Below are positions 41,930-50,835 of a stretch of DNA of 53,702 nucleotides, piece after piece. Position 1 is the first letter of the stretch; each line of letters opens with the position of its first letter. The stretch comes from Gemmatimonadota bacterium (GTDB taxonomy: Bacteria > Gemmatimonadota > Gemmatimonadetes > Gemmatimonadales > Gemmatimonadaceae), in NCBI GenBank assembly GCA_947463135.1, contig CANHTA010000004.1, forward strand, positions 1-53,702, given 5' to 3'. Below the pieces are notes generated by a model. The model did not search any database, was not told the DNA's origin, and saw only the letters and a program-made list of their open reading frames with translations. The translations under genes and the position numbers were made by a program.

Positions 41930-44397
41930 GCGGCACGCTCCGCGGCGGTGGTGCGGGGAAAGGTGGTGCTGTACCACGACCCGAGCACCACGGTGACCGA
42001 GCTGGTTGGCATCAGGATGGCCGCGATGAGGGGGGTGAGCAGGCCGAACACCGCGAGACTGGCACCCACCAGGTTATAGCCGATGGACAGGGCAATGTTG
42101 CGTTGGATGACGCGCACGGTGCGGTGCGCCCCCTCCGCGAGTTCGACGAGCGCCCCGAGTCCCGGGCGGGTGAGAAAGATGTCGGCGGTGGCCAGGCACG
42201 CCTCAGCGCCGCCATGCACGCCAATCCCAACGTGAGCAGCGGCAATGGCGGCGGCGTCGTTGATGCCGTCGCCAACCATCACCACGGTGCGTCCTGACGT
42301 CGCCTTGAGCTGTTCCACCATCGCCAGCTTCGCTTCCGGTGACGCGCCGCCGATGGCGTCGTGCGGCGCAAAGGCCAGCGTACGCCCAACCGACGAAACG
42401 ACGTCCTGCGAGTCACCGCTCAGCATCACCGTTCGCCACCCGAGCCCACGTAACCGCTGTATAGCGTCGAGCGCATCCTCGCGTATGCGATCCCCAAGGC
42501 CGGCGATGGCCACCACCACCCCGTCCACGGCGATATGGACCGGCGTGAGGGTGTGATCGAGATGGGCTGCCACCTCGCGCAGCGCGTCATCCCCCATGCT
42601 GGCGGCGGCCCGCACAAAGGCCGGTGATCCAATACGGACCACGTGACCGTGCACTGTACCCTCGAGACCCGCGCCCGCCAGATGGCGTGACGCCGTCACC
42701 GTGGGGGTGGGCAGGTTGGGCCAGGCACGACGGAAGCCATCGGCCAGCGGATGCGACGATCCCGCTTCCAGCGCGAGCACCAACGGCTGGACCCAGTCGG
42801 GACCATGCCACACCGTCAACGCCGTGCGTCCCTCGGTGATGGTGCCGGTTTTATCGAGCACGAGAATGCCCGGTGTTGCGAGCAGTTCCAGCGCATCACC
42901 GCCCTTAATGAGCATGCCGCGACGCGACGCACGCCCCACCGCCACCGTGATGGCGAGCGGCGTGGCCAGCGCCAGCGCACATGGGCAGGTGACAATAAGC
43001 AGGGCGATGGCGTCATCGAGCGCATGCGGCGACGACGCCCGCCACTTCATCAGGAACGTCACCGCCGCCGCCACGAGCACCACGGCGGTAAAGCGCCCCG
43101 CCATCCGATTGGCCAGCTGCACGATGGGCGCCCGACGTGCCGCGCTCTCTTCCACCTGCTTCATGAGCCGTGCGATGCGGCTTGACTCGCCAGCCTGCTC
43201 CACCCGGAGCTCCAATGGCGACTCCACATTCACCGTGCCGGCGTACACCCTTGCTCCCACCGCCACGGATGTGGGACGCGATTCACCAGTAAGCAGCGCG
43301 GCATTCACAGTGGAGTGTCCACTGCTGACTACCCCATCAGCGGGGAACGACTCACCCGCCCGCACGTCAATCAGCATCCCCGGGAGCAGCGCCTCACTCG
43401 GAATTTCGCGCCGCACGCCGTCTTCAATCACCCGTGCGGTTGTGGGCGCAATGGCATGCAATTCCTCGGCCGCATCAACGGCCATGCGTTGGCCACGCTG
43501 TTGCAGAAAGCGTCCAACCAACAGCGCAAAAATGAGGACGGCGAGACCGTCGAAGTAGATGGGTCCCACATCGGTAATGGTATTGATCGCACCACGCACG
43601 AACCCGGCGGCCAGCGCAATAGCGATGGGGAGATCCATGTGCAGCGTGCGTGTGCGCAGCGATGCCCACGCGCCCGTGAAGAACACGCGTCCGGGCCAGA
43701 TGAAGGCGGGGACGGTGACGATGAAACTCACCCAACGGAAAAAGCGCCGGACACTTTCATCCATGGTGTTGAGTTCGCCGGCATACAGCGCGAGTGCGGC
43801 CAGCATCACATTGATGGCAATCGCGCCGGCAATGCCGATGCGCACCAGCATAGCCCGGTCTTCCCGCTTGCGCATGTCGGCGCGCGCTACGCCACGAAAT
43901 GGGTGGGGCGGGTATCCCAACGCATCAAGCGCTTGCGCCACGCGGGAGAGCGGCACCGCCGCCATGTCCCACTCGATAACCGCCAGCGAACGCCGCACAT
44001 CGAGCTCGGCGCGCACCACGCCGGGCACCAGCAACGGCACGCGCTCCACAAGCCACACGCATGAGGCGCAATGCACACGCTCGAGATAGAGCTCCGTGCG
44101 TGAGAGGCCGGTGGCCGCGGTGGTGATGTACAGCTCCGCAAACGTGGCATGATCAAACTCGTCATAGCGGCGCCCCGAACGCTGCACCGGTGCCTCACGT
44201 CGTTCGGCAAACCCGTAGTACGCGTTCAGCCCATGGTGCTGCAGCATACCATAGGCGGTCTCACAGCCACTGCAGCAAAAGTGCGCGTCCGCGGTCTCCT
44301 CGATGAGTCCATCCGGTACCGGAAGGCTACAGTGAGCGCACCGGATCTTTTCACCCACCGCAGCGGTTGGCGTTCCTACGCTGAGTACGGTTGTCAC
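41926..44397 (-). CDS. ccoI: Copper-translocating P-type ATPase CcoI (FixI)
   Basis: 823 aa from a GTG at 44397, overlapping the upstream stop; a longer frame reaching 44892 would lie inside the preceding gene. The N-terminus has CAHC and FCCSGCETAYG metal-binding clusters and an HMA-type CASC near residue 105. The membrane CPC site is in VTCPCALALATP. The phosphorylation site is DKTGTITEG, and the late GDGINDAAAIAAAHVG completes the P-type core. CcoI exports copper into the periplasm for cbb3 oxidase assembly. It lies between the TauE-like gene and ccoS in the cbb3 operon. Confidence 0.95.
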   Translation of the reverse strand: MTTVLSVGTPTAAVGEKIRCAHCSLPVPDGLIEETADAHFCCSGCETAYGMLQHHGLNAYYGFAERREAPVQRSGRRYDEFDHATFAELYITTAATGLSRTELYLERVHCASCVWLVERVPLLVPGVVRAELDVRRSLAVIEWDMAAVPLSRVAQALDALGYPPHPFRGVARADMRKREDRAMLVRIGIAGAIAINVMLAALALYAGELNTMDESVRRFFRWVSFIVTVPAFIWPGRVFFTGAWASLRTRTLHMDLPIAIALAAGFVRGAINTITDVGPIYFDGLAVLIFALLVGRFLQQRGQRMAVDAAEELHAIAPTTARVIEDGVRREIPSEALLPGMLIDVRAGESFPADGVVSSGHSTVNAALLTGESRPTSVAVGARVYAGTVNVESPLELRVEQAGESSRIARLMKQVEESAARRAPIVQLANRMAGRFTAVVLVAAAVTFLMKWRASSPHALDDAIALLIVTCPCALALATPLAITVAVGRASRRGMLIKGGDALELLATPGILVLDKTGTITEGRTALTVWHGPDWVQPLVLALEAGSSHPLADGFRRAWPNLPTPTVTASRHLAGAGLEGTVHGHVVRIGSPAFVRAAASMGDDALREVAAHLDHTLTPVHIAVDGVVVAIAGLGDRIREDALDAIQRLRGLGWRTVMLSGDSQDVVSSVGRTLAFAPHDAIGGASPEAKLAMVEQLKATSGRTVVMVGDGINDAAAIAAAHVGIGVHGGAEACLATADIFLTRPGLGALVELAEGAHRTVRVIQRNIALSIGYNLVGASLAVFGLLTPLIAAILMPTSSVTVVLGSWYSTTFPRTTAAERAA

Positions 44398-45170
44398 GGG
44401 TGTGCCCCTCCATGCGCGTGCGCGTTCGGCGCCGATAACGCCGTCGCGCCGGATGGCGTTGCGCCGGCGTGGTGTGGTGCGAAGCGTCCGGAGATGGTGA
44501 GTAACCCCATGACCAGCACAATGGCGGGGCTGAGCATTGGCAGACGCACGCGGAGCGGCGCAAACAGGCGCTGGGCACCCAGCCCAACGGCAACCAGTGC
44601 GGGGACGGTGCCAAGCCAGAAAGCGGCCATCACGAGCATGCCACCGCGCACGCTGCCGGCACCACCGGCGGTTGCCACAAAGACATACAACCATCCGCAG
44701 GGTAACAGGGTGGTGACCAGTCCGGTGAGCCACGCCCGTATCGCCATCGGCTGTTCCCGCACGGCGTGGAGCAGGTGGCCCATGGCGCGTGTCCACCACT
44801 CCGGTGCGCGCGCGGTGCTGCGATGCCCTGCGTGCGATGTCGCGCGGCGCCAACGCACACCACGTTGGGCCATGATGGTATTTGTCGCCCATGCAACCAT
44901 CAACAGGCCGGCAACCGCGGCGGCTGTGTGCTGCATCCCCGAGCGAACACCAAGCGCCGCAACCCCGGCGCCAACCCCGCCGGCGAGGGCGCCAAGGGTG
45001 AGATACGACGTGAGACGACCCACGTTATACAGCGTATGTGCACGGAGCGCTGATGCCGCTGTGCCATGCGCCGTTCCGGTATAAAAGCAGACGAATGCGC
45101 CGCACATCCCCGCGCAGTGTACGCTGCCCAGGAAACTGGCCAGCAGAATGGCCGATACCGTGGCGGTCAC
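44394..45170 (-). CDS. TauE/SafE-like membrane protein in cbb3 operon
   Basis: 258 aa from a GTG at 45170, overlapping the FixH-type gene (GTGA) and the ccoI start (GTGA). About six membrane helices are visible. Marks of the sulfite-exporter-TauE/SafE subfamily often found with cbb3 genes are LGSVHCAGMCGAFV at the N-terminus and TTLLPCGWLYVFV near residue 160. The Cys, Met and His residues and a His-rich tail (HAHGGAHP) suggest copper handling or thiol chemistry during oxidase maturation. The exact role is not established. Confidence 0.88.
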   Translation of the reverse strand: MTATVSAILLASFLGSVHCAGMCGAFVCFYTGTAHGTAASALRAHTLYNVGRLTSYLTLGALAGGVGAGVAALGVRSGMQHTAAAVAGLLMVAWATNTIMAQRGVRWRRATSHAGHRSTARAPEWWTRAMGHLLHAVREQPMAIRAWLTGLVTTLLPCGWLYVFVATAGGAGSVRGGMLVMAAFWLGTVPALVAVGLGAQRLFAPLRVRLPMLSPAIVLVMGLLTISGRFAPHHAGATPSGATALSAPNAHAHGGAHP

Positions 45171-45679
45171 GGCACACCCTGACCGCCGCCGGAGCCCCGA
45201 TTGGCACGAACCGCAGACAGGCGCGTGCTGGCGGTGAAGTGCGCGTCATTACGCGCGGCCTTCACGCGAATCTCCCATTCCCCGGGTGTTTGAATCGGCA
45301 CGGCCGCGGTGTACACACCCGCTGCCTCTTCCACGAGGCGGGCGGTGCTCAGGTTGTTCGCGCGCGCGTTAAAGAGCACTGTAACCTCAACCGTGGCACC
45401 GGTGAGCGGTACCGACTTCGCATCACGCAGCATCACGCGCAGGCGCGTGGGCAATCCGGGTACGATTGAATCGGCGGCAAGCTGTACGCTCCAGCCAAGC
45501 GCGAGATTGCGCTGGGACTGCGCCATGGTGGAGTCGTAGAACACGGCTTTGCGGTAATAGTCCGGCTCCACGGAAAACGACGGATCGTTGTTGGCAATCC
45601 GCATCATCACGAGATTCCCGGCAACGGTGGCCACGAGTAACCCCGTGATACCGAGGGGCCATCCGAATCCTGCTTTCAT
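45167..45679 (-). CDS. ccoH: FixH/CcoH-family protein
   Basis: 170 aa from the ATG at 45679, overlapping ccoG by 4 bp. One N-terminal membrane helix (WPLGITGLLVATVAGNLVMM) is followed by a NDPSFSVEPDYYRKAV block, the FixH hallmark, and a beta-sandwich-like periplasmic part ending TPGEWEIRVKAARND. CcoH assists assembly of the cbb3 complex. The Gly-rich end is unremarkable. Confidence 0.92.
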   Translation of the reverse strand: MKAGFGWPLGITGLLVATVAGNLVMMRIANNDPSFSVEPDYYRKAVFYDSTMAQSQRNLALGWSVQLAADSIVPGLPTRLRVMLRDAKSVPLTGATVEVTVLFNARANNLSTARLVEEAAGVYTAAVPIQTPGEWEIRVKAARNDAHFTASTRLSAVRANRGSGGGQGVP

Positions 45680-47130
45680 GGCGTCGTATCGGGTGAAGGT
45701 GTGGGCGAGGGACCAAGCAGGCGGTAGGGCACAGATTCCCGATAGCGCGCACCATCGGTAACGCCAATGGTGATCATGCGCTCTCCGTTCACGAATGCGC
45801 GACGCGGCAGCAGCACGAAGATGCTGGTGGTGCGGGTGGCTCCGGCGTCAATGCGCAGGGGGTTCTCCGGTGCAACGATGGTGATCTCATCGGGGCGCAG
45901 TCCTACGGACTCCAATCCGCTGAGCGTGATGGTGTAGGCAACCGGCGTCCCGCGCCGATTGGTGATCTTGATGCGAATCTGATTGGATACCCGTCCCCCG
46001 GCGTCCTCCGTAAACGGCCCGTCGCGTCCGCCGCGCAACACCGTGAGGTCGGCCGATTCCTTGAGGAACAAGGCCGTGATCAGTGCGCCGATGAGGACGG
46101 TGAGGACGGCCGGATACAAGATCGTGCGCATGCGAAGCAGCTGCCGCGGCTTGCCGGCTATGCGATCCTGCGACGCGTAGCGGATGAGCCCTGTCGGCTT
46201 GCCGATTTTCGTCATGATATCATCGCAGGCATCGATGCATTGGGTGCAGTGGACGCACTCCATTTGCAGGCCATTCCGGATATCAATGCCGGTGGGACAG
46301 GTTTGCACGCAGGCGCCACAGTCGATGCAGTCGCCGGCCTCGCCGCTTGGTACCGTGCCGACATGCCCGCGCGGTTCACCGCGGCGGTAATCGTAGGCCA
46401 CGATGACCGACTGGCGGTCAATGAGCGCCGACTGCCAACGCCCATAGGGGCAGACAATCAGGCACGTCTGTTCACGGAAATAGGTGAAGTTGAACCAGAC
46501 GAGTCCTGTAAACAGCACCACGAAAAAGAACGCCCTGGGATGTTCGGCGGGCGGGCTCGCCATCCAGTCGTAGAGTTGCTCGGTGCCAACAAAGAACGCC
46601 AGTAACGTGTGCGACACAAACAACGCCAACGCGAAAAACGTGCAATACTTGGCGAGGCGTCGTGGCGTAAACCACGCGCCTTGCTTATCGAGCTTTCTCG
46701 AGCCGGTGTAGCCGCCATCGAACCAGCGTCCGATGGGGCGGAAGAGGAATTCCAGATAGACCGTTTGCGGACAGGCCCATCCGCACCAGGCGCGGCCGAA
46801 GAGCGCCGTGATGAGAAAAATGCCAATCACGCCGCTGCCCATGACGAGCATGAACAGCAACGTGTCGGTTGGCAGGAAGGTGTACCCCATGAGCGTGAAC
46901 TGGCGGCGCGGCAGGTCCATGAGGAACACGGGCTTGCCGAATAGCCGCAGGTGCGGCGCCGCGAAGAACATGGCCATCAGCAGATAGGCCACCACCTGTC
47001 GCTTGCGCCACCATGCGCCGTGTGAGGGCTTCGGACGAATCCAGCGGCGTGTGCCGTCTTCGTTGAGCGTGGGGAGTACCCGACCTGTCGGCCGTGGCCC
47101 TCCCGGGGATGGCGCTGCGCCGGTACTCAC
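45676..47130 (-). CDS. ccoG: cbb3 accessory ferredoxin-type protein CcoG (FixG/RdxA)
   Basis: 484 aa from a GTG at 47130, overlapping ccoP (GTGA). There are several membrane helices, with GRAWCGWACPQTVYLEFLF (a NapH/FixG CxxxC block) and two 4Fe-4S motifs: CIDCGACVQTCPTGIDI and CVHCTQCIDACD. The C-terminal half is an Ig-like periplasmic domain. CcoG reduces copper during cbb3 assembly in studied species. Full length for the family. Confidence 0.95.
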   Translation of the reverse strand: MSTGAAPSPGGPRPTGRVLPTLNEDGTRRWIRPKPSHGAWWRKRQVVAYLLMAMFFAAPHLRLFGKPVFLMDLPRRQFTLMGYTFLPTDTLLFMLVMGSGVIGIFLITALFGRAWCGWACPQTVYLEFLFRPIGRWFDGGYTGSRKLDKQGAWFTPRRLAKYCTFFALALFVSHTLLAFFVGTEQLYDWMASPPAEHPRAFFFVVLFTGLVWFNFTYFREQTCLIVCPYGRWQSALIDRQSVIVAYDYRRGEPRGHVGTVPSGEAGDCIDCGACVQTCPTGIDIRNGLQMECVHCTQCIDACDDIMTKIGKPTGLIRYASQDRIAGKPRQLLRMRTILYPAVLTVLIGALITALFLKESADLTVLRGGRDGPFTEDAGGRVSNQIRIKITNRRGTPVAYTITLSGLESVGLRPDEITIVAPENPLRIDAGATRTTSIFVLLPRRAFVNGERMITIGVTDGARYRESVPYRLLGPSPTPSPDTTP

Positions 47131-47711
47131 GGCGTAACCGGCGTGCCCTGTGGTGCCTTCGGGTTAGGCGGATTGGATCCCTGCAGTGACGCGACATAGG
47201 CAACGACCTGCTCTAGCTCCTCCGGCTTGAGCAACTTGTTCCACGCCGGCATACCTTTCTCCAGCACACCATTCGCTACCGTGTTATACACGTCGGTGAT
47301 GAGCCCGCCGTGCAGCCAGACGGCATCGGTGAGGTTCGGTCCGATCAGCCCACCGCCATCCATGCGGTGACACGAGGCGCAATAGGCGCTGTACGTCTCT
47401 TGGCCCTCGTGCAGCGCTTCCCGATCGTCCACCATCGCCAACAGGGCGGCGGCAGACCGCTTCCCGCCGCTCGGCGCCGGGTGCGCGGCGGCAAAGGCCT
47501 TCATGTCGTCTTCGTAGTCTTTCTCGCGACCTTTGCCGTTGCCCACCGGCCCGATGTTCATCAGGTAGATGGCCGAAAAGATGATGGTGCCGGCGAAGGT
47601 GAGCAGCCACCAGCGCGGCATCGGATTATCGTACTCCTGAATGCCGTCATACGAATGCTCAATCAATCGATCCTGGCGGCTTGCCCGGTCGTGTTCGTCT
47701 TGTGTGGACAT
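47127..47711 (-). CDS. ccoP: Monohaem CcoP-type cytochrome c subunit of cbb3 oxidase
   Basis: 194 aa. The FixP N-terminal domain is clear (SYDGIQEYDNPMPRWWL and one membrane helix). Only one haem c site, CASCH, is present, with the axial Met in KGMPAWN. Typical proteobacterial CcoP has two haems and about 300 residues, so this is the short monohaem type. Downstream ccoG overlaps its stop. It delivers electrons to CcoO in the periplasm. Confidence 0.93.
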   Translation of the reverse strand: MSTQDEHDRASRQDRLIEHSYDGIQEYDNPMPRWWLLTFAGTIIFSAIYLMNIGPVGNGKGREKDYEDDMKAFAAAHPAPSGGKRSAAALLAMVDDREALHEGQETYSAYCASCHRMDGGGLIGPNLTDAVWLHGGLITDVYNTVANGVLEKGMPAWNKLLKPEELEQVVAYVASLQGSNPPNPKAPQGTPVTP

Positions 47712-47714
47712 CGG

Positions 47715-47909
47715 TCAGCGCTCCGTCTGGCGAGGCGTGATGATCTGGTCATCCTCAAGGGGCAGCCGTGACGCCGCATGCAGCTCGGCTGCGCGCGATG
47801 GCCAGTAGGTATGGATCGCGATGGCGATGAACGCGCCGAGGAACAGCACCAGCGCGACTTCTGCATACTGGGACAGCTCTGCATAGCTCATGATGTCTGA
47901 GAGCTTCAT
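47715..47909 (-). CDS. ccoQ: Small cbb3 oxidase subunit CcoQ
   Basis: 64 aa, sharing one base with the ccoNO stop (TGATG). A single membrane helix (VALVLFLGAFIAIAIHTYW) and a charged tail (LEDDQIITPRQTER) match CcoQ. It stabilises the complex in species where it has been studied. ccoP begins 3 nt after its stop. Confidence 0.9.
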   Translation of the reverse strand: MKLSDIMSYAELSQYAEVALVLFLGAFIAIAIHTYWPSRAAELHAASRLPLEDDQIITPRQTER

Positions 47910-50173
47910 CAGCGCACCTCCGCAAGCCGTGGGTTTGCACGCGTGTCTGCCGTGGCAGCGGCCGCAGCTGTCACCTTGATGTCGCGGCCAAGCCGTTGCA
48001 TGTAGGCCACCATTGCCACGATCTGCTTGTCTTCCAACCCTCGCGGCCCACCTTGCTCCACAATCGATGCCGCGATGGCCTGCGCCTGTGCTCGCGCCAT
48101 GGCTGGTGCGCGATTGACGGCATCACCGTAGGGTACGCCCACCATGGCCATGGCATCGACCCGCGACTGGATCTGCGCAAAGTCCAGGGACCTGGTGAGG
48201 AAGTGTGAATACGCCGGCATGATGGACTTGGCGGTTACCGCCCGCGGATTGTCGAAGTGGCGTACATGCCAGAGGTCGGGATACTTGCCGCCCTCACGCG
48301 CCAGATCGGGTCCGATACGGCGTGAGCCCCAGAGGAAGGGATGCTCATACACCGACTCGCCCGGCTTGGAGTATTCACCAAAGCGTTCGGTTTCGTACCG
48401 GAACGGACGCACCATTTGCGAGTGACAATTGAAGCACCCTTCCGCGATGTACAGATCGCGGCCCGCGAGTTCGAGCGGTGTGTACGGCTTCACCGATGCG
48501 ATCGTGGGGACGTTTGACTTGATGAGGAAGGTTGGCAGAATTTCGAAGAGCGACGCGACGACCACGGCGAGGATGGTGAGCACTGTGAACAGCATGGGCG
48601 CACGCTCCCACGCGCGGTGCCACTGCACCTGATTGAAGCGGGCCCAGAGGCCGCTGGCCGGAATCACCGGGTGTGGTTCGACATAGTGCGGTGCCAGTGG
48701 TGCGGCCTCCACCACAGGGACGGCGTACACCGACGGACGCCGCGCCCACGTCATCAGGATATTCCATCCGAAGATGAACATGCCAACGATGTAGAAGGTG
48801 CCGCCGACCACGCGCATCCAGTACATGGGGAGCAGCTTGACCACGGTTTCTACGAAGTCGGGATACGCGAGACGTCCCGTTTCGTCGAAGGCGCGCCACA
48901 TGAGTCCCTGCGTCACCCCTGCGCTGTAAATCGCCACGACATACAGCACGATACCAACGGAGCCGATCCAGAAGTGCAGCTCCATCGCCTTCTTGCTGTA
49001 GATCTCCGTTTGAAACAGGCGCGGCAGCAGCCAGTAGATCATGCCGAAGGTCATGAAGCCGTTCCAGCCAAGCGCGCCCGTATGGACATGGGCAATGATC
49101 CAATCGGTGTAATGGGCGAGGGCGTTGACGCTCTTGATGGAGAGCATCGGCCCCTCGAACGTGGACATGCCGTAGGCGGTGATCCCCACCACAAAGAACT
49201 TGAGGATTGGATCGGTGGCGACCTTATGCCACGCACCACGGAGCGTCAGCAATCCATTAATCATGCCGCCCCAGGAGGGTGCCCAGAGCATCACGGAAAA
49301 GAGCATGCCAACGGTGCTCGCCCATTCGGGGAGCGCCGTGTAGTGCAAATGGTGCGGCCCCGCCCAGATGTACATGAACACCAGTGACCAGAAGTGCAGA
49401 ATGGACAGCTTGTAGCTGAACACCGGCCCTTCGGCGGCCTTCGGCATGAAGTAGTACATCAGGCCGAGGAAGGGGGTGGTGAGGAAAAACGCGACCGCGT
49501 TGTGTCCGTACCACCACTGCATGAACGCATCCTGCACTCCGGCGTAGATGCTGTAGCTCTTCAAGAACCCCGCCGGCACCGACAGGTTGTTGAAGATGTG
49601 CAGAATCGCCACGGTGACGATGGACGCGATATAGAACCAGAGCGCGACGTAGAGGTGCCGCTCACGGCGCTTCAGGAGCGTGCCGAAGAAGTTGACGGCA
49701 AACACCACCCACACGATGGCGATGGCGATGTCGATGGGCCATTCGAGTTCAGCGTATTCCTTGGCTTGGGTGAAGCCCAGTGGCAGGGTGAGCGCCGCGC
49801 TCACGATGATGGCTTGCCACCCCCAGAAGTGGAATCGACTCATCCCATCAGAGAACATGCGGGCTTTGAGCAGCCGCTGCGTGGAGTAATAGCAGCCGGT
49901 GAAAAAGGCATTGCCCGCAAAGGCGAAGATCACGGCATTGGTGTGCAACGGCCGGAGTCGCCCGAAGGAGAGCCACTCAATGTTGAAATTGAAAACGGGA
50001 TGCGCGAGCTGGAGTGCAATGAGCAAACCCACGAGCATGCCCACTACGCCCCAGATCAGCGTGGCAAACAGGAACTTGCGGACGATGTCATCGTCGTAGG
50101 AAAAGCGGTCGAGCGTCGCAGCCGACGCCCGCGGCGCGGCGGGCGGTGCCGCGACGCTGGGTGCGGAGGTCAT
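47909..50173 (-). CDS. ccoNO: Fused CcoN-CcoO subunit of cbb3 cytochrome oxidase
   Basis: 754 aa. Residues about 25-490 are CcoN, the haem-copper catalytic subunit with about twelve helices: RLRPLHTNAVIFAFAGNAFF with a haem His, WYGHNAVAFFLT, and the copper ligand pair in GPHHLHYTALPEW. Residues about 525-754 are CcoO, with a membrane helix, a single haem c site CFNCH near residue 598, and the MVRPFRYETERFGEYS block. In most bacteria these are two genes; the fusion without a stop is unusual, though known in some phyla. It is the first gene of the operon, which continues ccoQ-P-G-H-(TauE-like)-I-S. The enzyme reduces oxygen at low concentration and pumps protons. Confidence 0.96.
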   Translation of the reverse strand: MTSAPSVAAPPAAPRASAATLDRFSYDDDIVRKFLFATLIWGVVGMLVGLLIALQLAHPVFNFNIEWLSFGRLRPLHTNAVIFAFAGNAFFTGCYYSTQRLLKARMFSDGMSRFHFWGWQAIIVSAALTLPLGFTQAKEYAELEWPIDIAIAIVWVVFAVNFFGTLLKRRERHLYVALWFYIASIVTVAILHIFNNLSVPAGFLKSYSIYAGVQDAFMQWWYGHNAVAFFLTTPFLGLMYYFMPKAAEGPVFSYKLSILHFWSLVFMYIWAGPHHLHYTALPEWASTVGMLFSVMLWAPSWGGMINGLLTLRGAWHKVATDPILKFFVVGITAYGMSTFEGPMLSIKSVNALAHYTDWIIAHVHTGALGWNGFMTFGMIYWLLPRLFQTEIYSKKAMELHFWIGSVGIVLYVVAIYSAGVTQGLMWRAFDETGRLAYPDFVETVVKLLPMYWMRVVGGTFYIVGMFIFGWNILMTWARRPSVYAVPVVEAAPLAPHYVEPHPVIPASGLWARFNQVQWHRAWERAPMLFTVLTILAVVVASLFEILPTFLIKSNVPTIASVKPYTPLELAGRDLYIAEGCFNCHSQMVRPFRYETERFGEYSKPGESVYEHPFLWGSRRIGPDLAREGGKYPDLWHVRHFDNPRAVTAKSIMPAYSHFLTRSLDFAQIQSRVDAMAMVGVPYGDAVNRAPAMARAQAQAIAASIVEQGGPRGLEDKQIVAMVAYMQRLGRDIKVTAAAAATADTRANPRLAEVR

Positions 50174-50234
50174 GGAGTGCCTCTGGCAGTACGTGGAAGG
50201 GCGGTCATCGGCAGAGAGTGTAGACGGCGGTCCG

Positions 50235-50257
50235 TCACACCACCGTCAGGCGTGTGA
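50235..50257. promoter_or_regulatory. Inverted repeat TCACAC-N11-GTGTGA between ccoNO and DUF411 genes
   Basis: Six-base perfect arms around an 11-nt spacer lie in the 152-bp divergent gap, 61-84 bp from the ccoNO start. On the ccoNO strand a TACACT hexamer is nearby. It is a plausible regulator site for one or both directions. It is not the FNR (TTGAT-N4-ATCAA) or CRP arrangement. Confidence 0.35.
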
Positions 50258-50314
50258 TGGATTTCCGTCGGGGATTCCCCGATAGCCGGTGCGGCGAGGC
50301 GCCCCGCATTTCGC

Positions 50315-50320
50315 TATACT
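50315..50320 (+). promoter_or_regulatory. Candidate -10 element, leaderless start
   Basis: TATACT lies 5 nt before the ATG at 50326, the best-scoring hexamer of the six placed this way. It supports that start over the in-frame one at 50254. Confidence 0.5.
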
Positions 50321-50325
50321 GCGAG

Positions 50326-50835
50326 ATGACGCAAAACGGTGAGTTCCTTCGCCCGACCAACCGGCGGGCCTTTCTGATGGCGGCCGCCCGGTGTGGCATG
50401 ACGGCTGCGGCGGCGATGGGTGCGGGCACGGCGTTCGCCCAACCACGCCCGAAGGCGGCCATTCCTCGCGTGATGACGGTGTACAAAGATCCGAACTGCG
50501 GGTGCTGCGCCGAGTGGGTGGCGCACGTGCGGAAGGCGGGGTTTGTGGTCGCCGTGCGCGACACCGGTGATTTGGCCACGGTGAAGGCGTCTTTCGGTGT
50601 GCCTTCGGCGTTGGAATCGTGTCATACCGCCCGGATTGGTGGCTATTCCCTTGAAGGGCACGTGCCGGCCGATGTCATTGACCGGTTGCTCCGCGAGCAG
50701 CCCACGGCGCTTGGCCTCGCGGTGCCGGGGATGCCGATCGGCTCACCGGGGATGGAGCAGGGGGGCCGCAAGGACGCCTACGACATTCTGCTGTTCGACA
50801 AAGCGGGAAAAACACGGGTGTACGCGTCGCGGTGA
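50326..50835 (+). CDS. Exported DUF411 (copper-binding-type) protein
   Basis: 169 aa from the ATG at 50326. A Tat-like signal (TNRRAFLMAAARCG) ends at TAFAQ. The mature part is DUF411: YKDPNCGCCAEWVAHV (metal-type CGCC), SCHTARIGGYSLEGHVPADV and GLAVPGMPIGSPGMEQGG, in the usual order. Family members are associated with copper resistance or handling. It is divergent from the cbb3 oxidase operon, suggesting periplasmic copper supply or protection. The GNAT gene overlaps its stop (GTGA). Confidence 0.9.
   Translation: MTQNGEFLRPTNRRAFLMAAARCGMTAAAAMGAGTAFAQPRPKAAIPRVMTVYKDPNCGCCAEWVAHVRKAGFVVAVRDTGDLATVKASFGVPSALESCHTARIGGYSLEGHVPADVIDRLLREQPTALGLAVPGMPIGSPGMEQGGRKDAYDILLFDKAGKTRVYASR

Noticed and set aside
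44398-44892. Upstream extension of ccoI to 988 residues
   Set aside because: The added part lies inside the TauE-like gene in another frame; the GTG at 44397 gives the normal CcoI length and a GTGA overlap.
50235-50257. FNR or CRP site controlling ccoNO
   Set aside because: The half-sites point outward (TCACAC...GTGTGA) with an 11-nt spacer, unlike TTGAT-N4-ATCAA or TGTGA-N6-TCACA.
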